A stretch of 42,023 nucleotides of DNA, from NCBI GenBank assembly GCA_023432995.1, contig JAEZES010000124.1:1-42023 (forward strand), read 5' to 3'. This DNA comes from Pseudomonadota bacterium (GTDB lineage Bacteria; Pseudomonadota; Alphaproteobacteria; Sphingomonadales; Sphingomonadaceae). Below the pieces are notes generated by a model that was given only the letters and a program-made list of their open reading frames with translations, was not told where the DNA came from and made no database searches. Below, one piece after another: positions 40,459 through 42,023 of this stretch. The translations under genes were made by a program, and so were the position numbers. The stretch's first letter is position 1, and each line of letters starts with the position of its first letter.

Positions 40459-40480
40459 TCCTCCCCGGGGCGGGGAGGGA
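40459..40480. repeat. CCTCCCC/GGGGAGG palindromic repeat upstream of the PLP-enzyme gene
   Basis: CCTCCCC (40460-40466) and GGGGAGG (40472-40478) form a 7-base stem with a 5-base loop in the 149-base gap between the transporter and PLP-enzyme genes. Similar CCTCCCC-type palindromes recur in sphingomonad intergenic DNA. The rest of this gap holds nothing I can identify. Confidence 0.45.
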
Positions 40481-40566
40481 GCGCCGGGACGGCGGCCGAG
40501 GCTTAACGCGCGACGACGCCTCACCGTCCTTCGCACGCTACCTGCCCGAGCAAGCCCGGAAAGGGT

Positions 40567-41976
40567 CTAGATCAACGCCGCGACCGCCCAGATCGCTCCC
40601 ACAATCACGAACACCCCGGCCACGTCGAGCAGCGCCCCGGCCAGCACCATCCGCGACAGCGCGATGCGCCCGGTGGCCCAGGCGATCGCGTTGGGGCCGG
40701 TCCCGGCAGGGAGCATGAAGCCCCAGCTCGCCGCCATCGCCGCCGGCAGCGCCAGCAGCAGCGGGTCGGCGCCGAGCGCCACCGTCAGGCTGGCCACGAC
40801 CGGCATGATGCCGCTGGCGGTGGCGACGTTGCTGGCGAATTCGGTGATCAGGACGACGAGCGCCACGACGGCCAGCGCGACCGCCCACAGCGGCCATTCC
40901 GACAGCGGCAGCAGCGACTCGCCGAGCCACAGCGCCAGCCCCGAGGCGGTCATCCCGGCGGCGAGCGCGAGGCCGCCGCCGAACATCATGATCACGTCCC
41001 ACGGCGCGCGGTTGGCTTCCGGCCAGGTCAGCAGCGGGCGCCCGGTGCCGTCGGGCACGACGAACAGCAGCAGGCCGACGAACACCGCGATCGTGCCGTC
41101 GGTCAGCGCGCCGTCGGGCAGCAGCGGCTCGGTCAGCGGCTGGGTGACCCAGAGCACGAAGGCGAGGGCGAACAGCGGCACCAGGCGCCGTTCGGGCACA
41201 CTCCAGTCGCGCTGGGTGGCGATCGCCGCATGGGCCGCCGCCACGTCGAAGCAATCCTCGCCGACGCGCTGGACCAGGGCAATGATCAGCGCCGCCAGCG
41301 GCACCCCGACGAGCACCAGCGGCATGCCGTAGAGCATCCACTCGGCGAAGCTGATCCGCTCGCCGATGGTCTGCTCGAGCAGACCGACGGCAATGGCGTT
41401 GGTCGGCGAGCCGATGATCGTGCCGAGCCCGCCGATCGAGGCGGCGAAGGCGATACCGAGCGGCAGCGCGCCCGACAGCCCGTCCTTGCGTTCGGCGCCG
41501 ACGCCGCCGGCGACGAGCACGGCGAGCGCCATCGGCATCATGATCAGCGCGGTCGAGGTGTTGGAGATCGTCGTCGACAGCAGCGCGGTCGAGAACATGA
41601 ACGCCAGCAGCAGCTGCGTCGGGCCGCCGTGCCGGCCGATCGCGTTGAGAATCCCGACCGCGAGGCGCCGGTGCAGCCCGGTGCGCTCGATCGCCAGCGC
41701 GAGGAAGGCGCCGCCGAGGATCAGGAACATCGTCGGCGAATAGTACGATCCCGCCGCGGTGCTGGCATCCATCACTCCGGCCAGCGGCAGGACCAGGAAC
41801 GGCAGGAGCGCGGTCGCCGTGAGCGGGACCGCCTCGGTCATCCACCAGGCGGCCATCCACACCACCAGCCCGGCGACGTGCCAGGCGGCCAGCGGCATTG
41901 CGGCGGGTGCGGGCAGGACGAGCGTCAGCGCGAAGGCGGCCAGGCCGACGACGAAGCCGATGCGTTTGGCGGACAC
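40567..41976 (-). CDS. DASS/SLC13-family sodium-dicarboxylate or sulfate symporter
   Basis: A 469-residue inner-membrane protein with about 11-12 hydrophobic helices. It belongs to the divalent anion:Na+ symporter family, with the first SNT motif in TTISNTSTALIMMP, a GTIIGSPTNAIAVG loop and the second substrate/Na site in EFASNVATASGIMPV. It imports dicarboxylates, citrate or sulfate. I start at the GTG at 41976 because GGGGGAGGAG is well placed for it; the frame also has starts at 42003 and 42015 with no ribosome site. It ends 150 bases from the PLP enzyme, which is transcribed in the same direction. Confidence 0.88.
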   Translation of the reverse strand: MSAKRIGFVVGLAAFALTLVLPAPAAMPLAAWHVAGLVVWMAAWWMTEAVPLTATALLPFLVLPLAGVMDASTAAGSYYSPTMFLILGGAFLALAIERTGLHRRLAVGILNAIGRHGGPTQLLLAFMFSTALLSTTISNTSTALIMMPMALAVLVAGGVGAERKDGLSGALPLGIAFAASIGGLGTIIGSPTNAIAVGLLEQTIGERISFAEWMLYGMPLVLVGVPLAALIIALVQRVGEDCFDVAAAHAAIATQRDWSVPERRLVPLFALAFVLWVTQPLTEPLLPDGALTDGTIAVFVGLLLFVVPDGTGRPLLTWPEANRAPWDVIMMFGGGLALAAGMTASGLALWLGESLLPLSEWPLWAVALAVVALVVLITEFASNVATASGIMPVVASLTVALGADPLLLALPAAMAASWGFMLPAGTGPNAIAWATGRIALSRMVLAGALLDVAGVFVIVGAIWAVAALI

Positions 41977-42023
41977 TGGCGCTCCTCCCCCGATCCCGAG
42001 CGCCATAAACCACACTCGTCACC

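Overview
The window is a high-GC (about 70%) stretch of an alphaproteobacterial chromosome, most likely Sphingomonadales. The evidence is the hisB-hisH-hisA-hisF-hisE gene run, the ybgC-tolQRAB-pal operon, an alpha-type SspB, many short lipoproteins, abundant GTG starts and palindromic intergenic repeats. No RNA gene, insertion sequence, prophage or CRISPR array was seen, and no gene-free gap exceeds about 220 bases.

Layout. 1-5234: accessory and envelope genes (COG3650 and DUF4142 lipoproteins, a DODA-type ring-opening dioxygenase, a cupin, an S41 peptidase lipoprotein, a PEBP-like protein, a SWIB-domain protein). 5434-12786: an aromatic-catabolism locus. A gallate-dioxygenase-like gene (+) faces a tightly packed minus-strand operon. 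That operon runs flavin monooxygenase, two-domain extradiol dioxygenase, alpha/beta hydrolase, cupin, FAH-family hydrolase and a small periplasmic protein, and is headed by a divergent LysR regulator with direct repeats in the shared promoter. 12811-16834: small conserved proteins (DUF2892, DUF985, DUF427, DUF72, DUF1810, a single-pass membrane protein) and an M19 dipeptidase. 16908-20780: an adenylating-enzyme/methyltransferase pair, an outer-membrane barrel and dapD. 20968-25037: an S8 lipoprotein autotransporter, gmk, a hypothetical protein and sspB. 25119-30848: histidine biosynthesis interrupted by an SDR/GH130 pair and followed by a HIT protein. 30942-35407: ybgC-tolQRAB-pal. 35547-42023: small and hypothetical envelope proteins, a J-domain protein, a TonB-C-like secreted protein of lower GC, a PLP-dependent Cys/Met enzyme and a DASS-family anion transporter.

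How the genes work together. The minus-strand catabolic operon encodes every step class of a meta-cleavage route (hydroxylation, ring opening, C-C hydrolysis, FAH-type hydrolysis), but its substrate cannot be read from sequence. Six genes or operons (DUF4142 lipoprotein, DUF427/DUF985, membrane protein/DUF1810, S8 autotransporter, SDR/GH130, acidic lipoprotein) are preceded, at sensible distances, by motifs resembling the alphaproteobacterial EcfG general-stress promoter (GGAAC, 16-17 bases, CGTT). This suggests a dispersed stress regulon, including one nested inside the his operon. Start codons were revised from sequence in many places, including probable CTG and TTG starts that overlap upstream stop codons.
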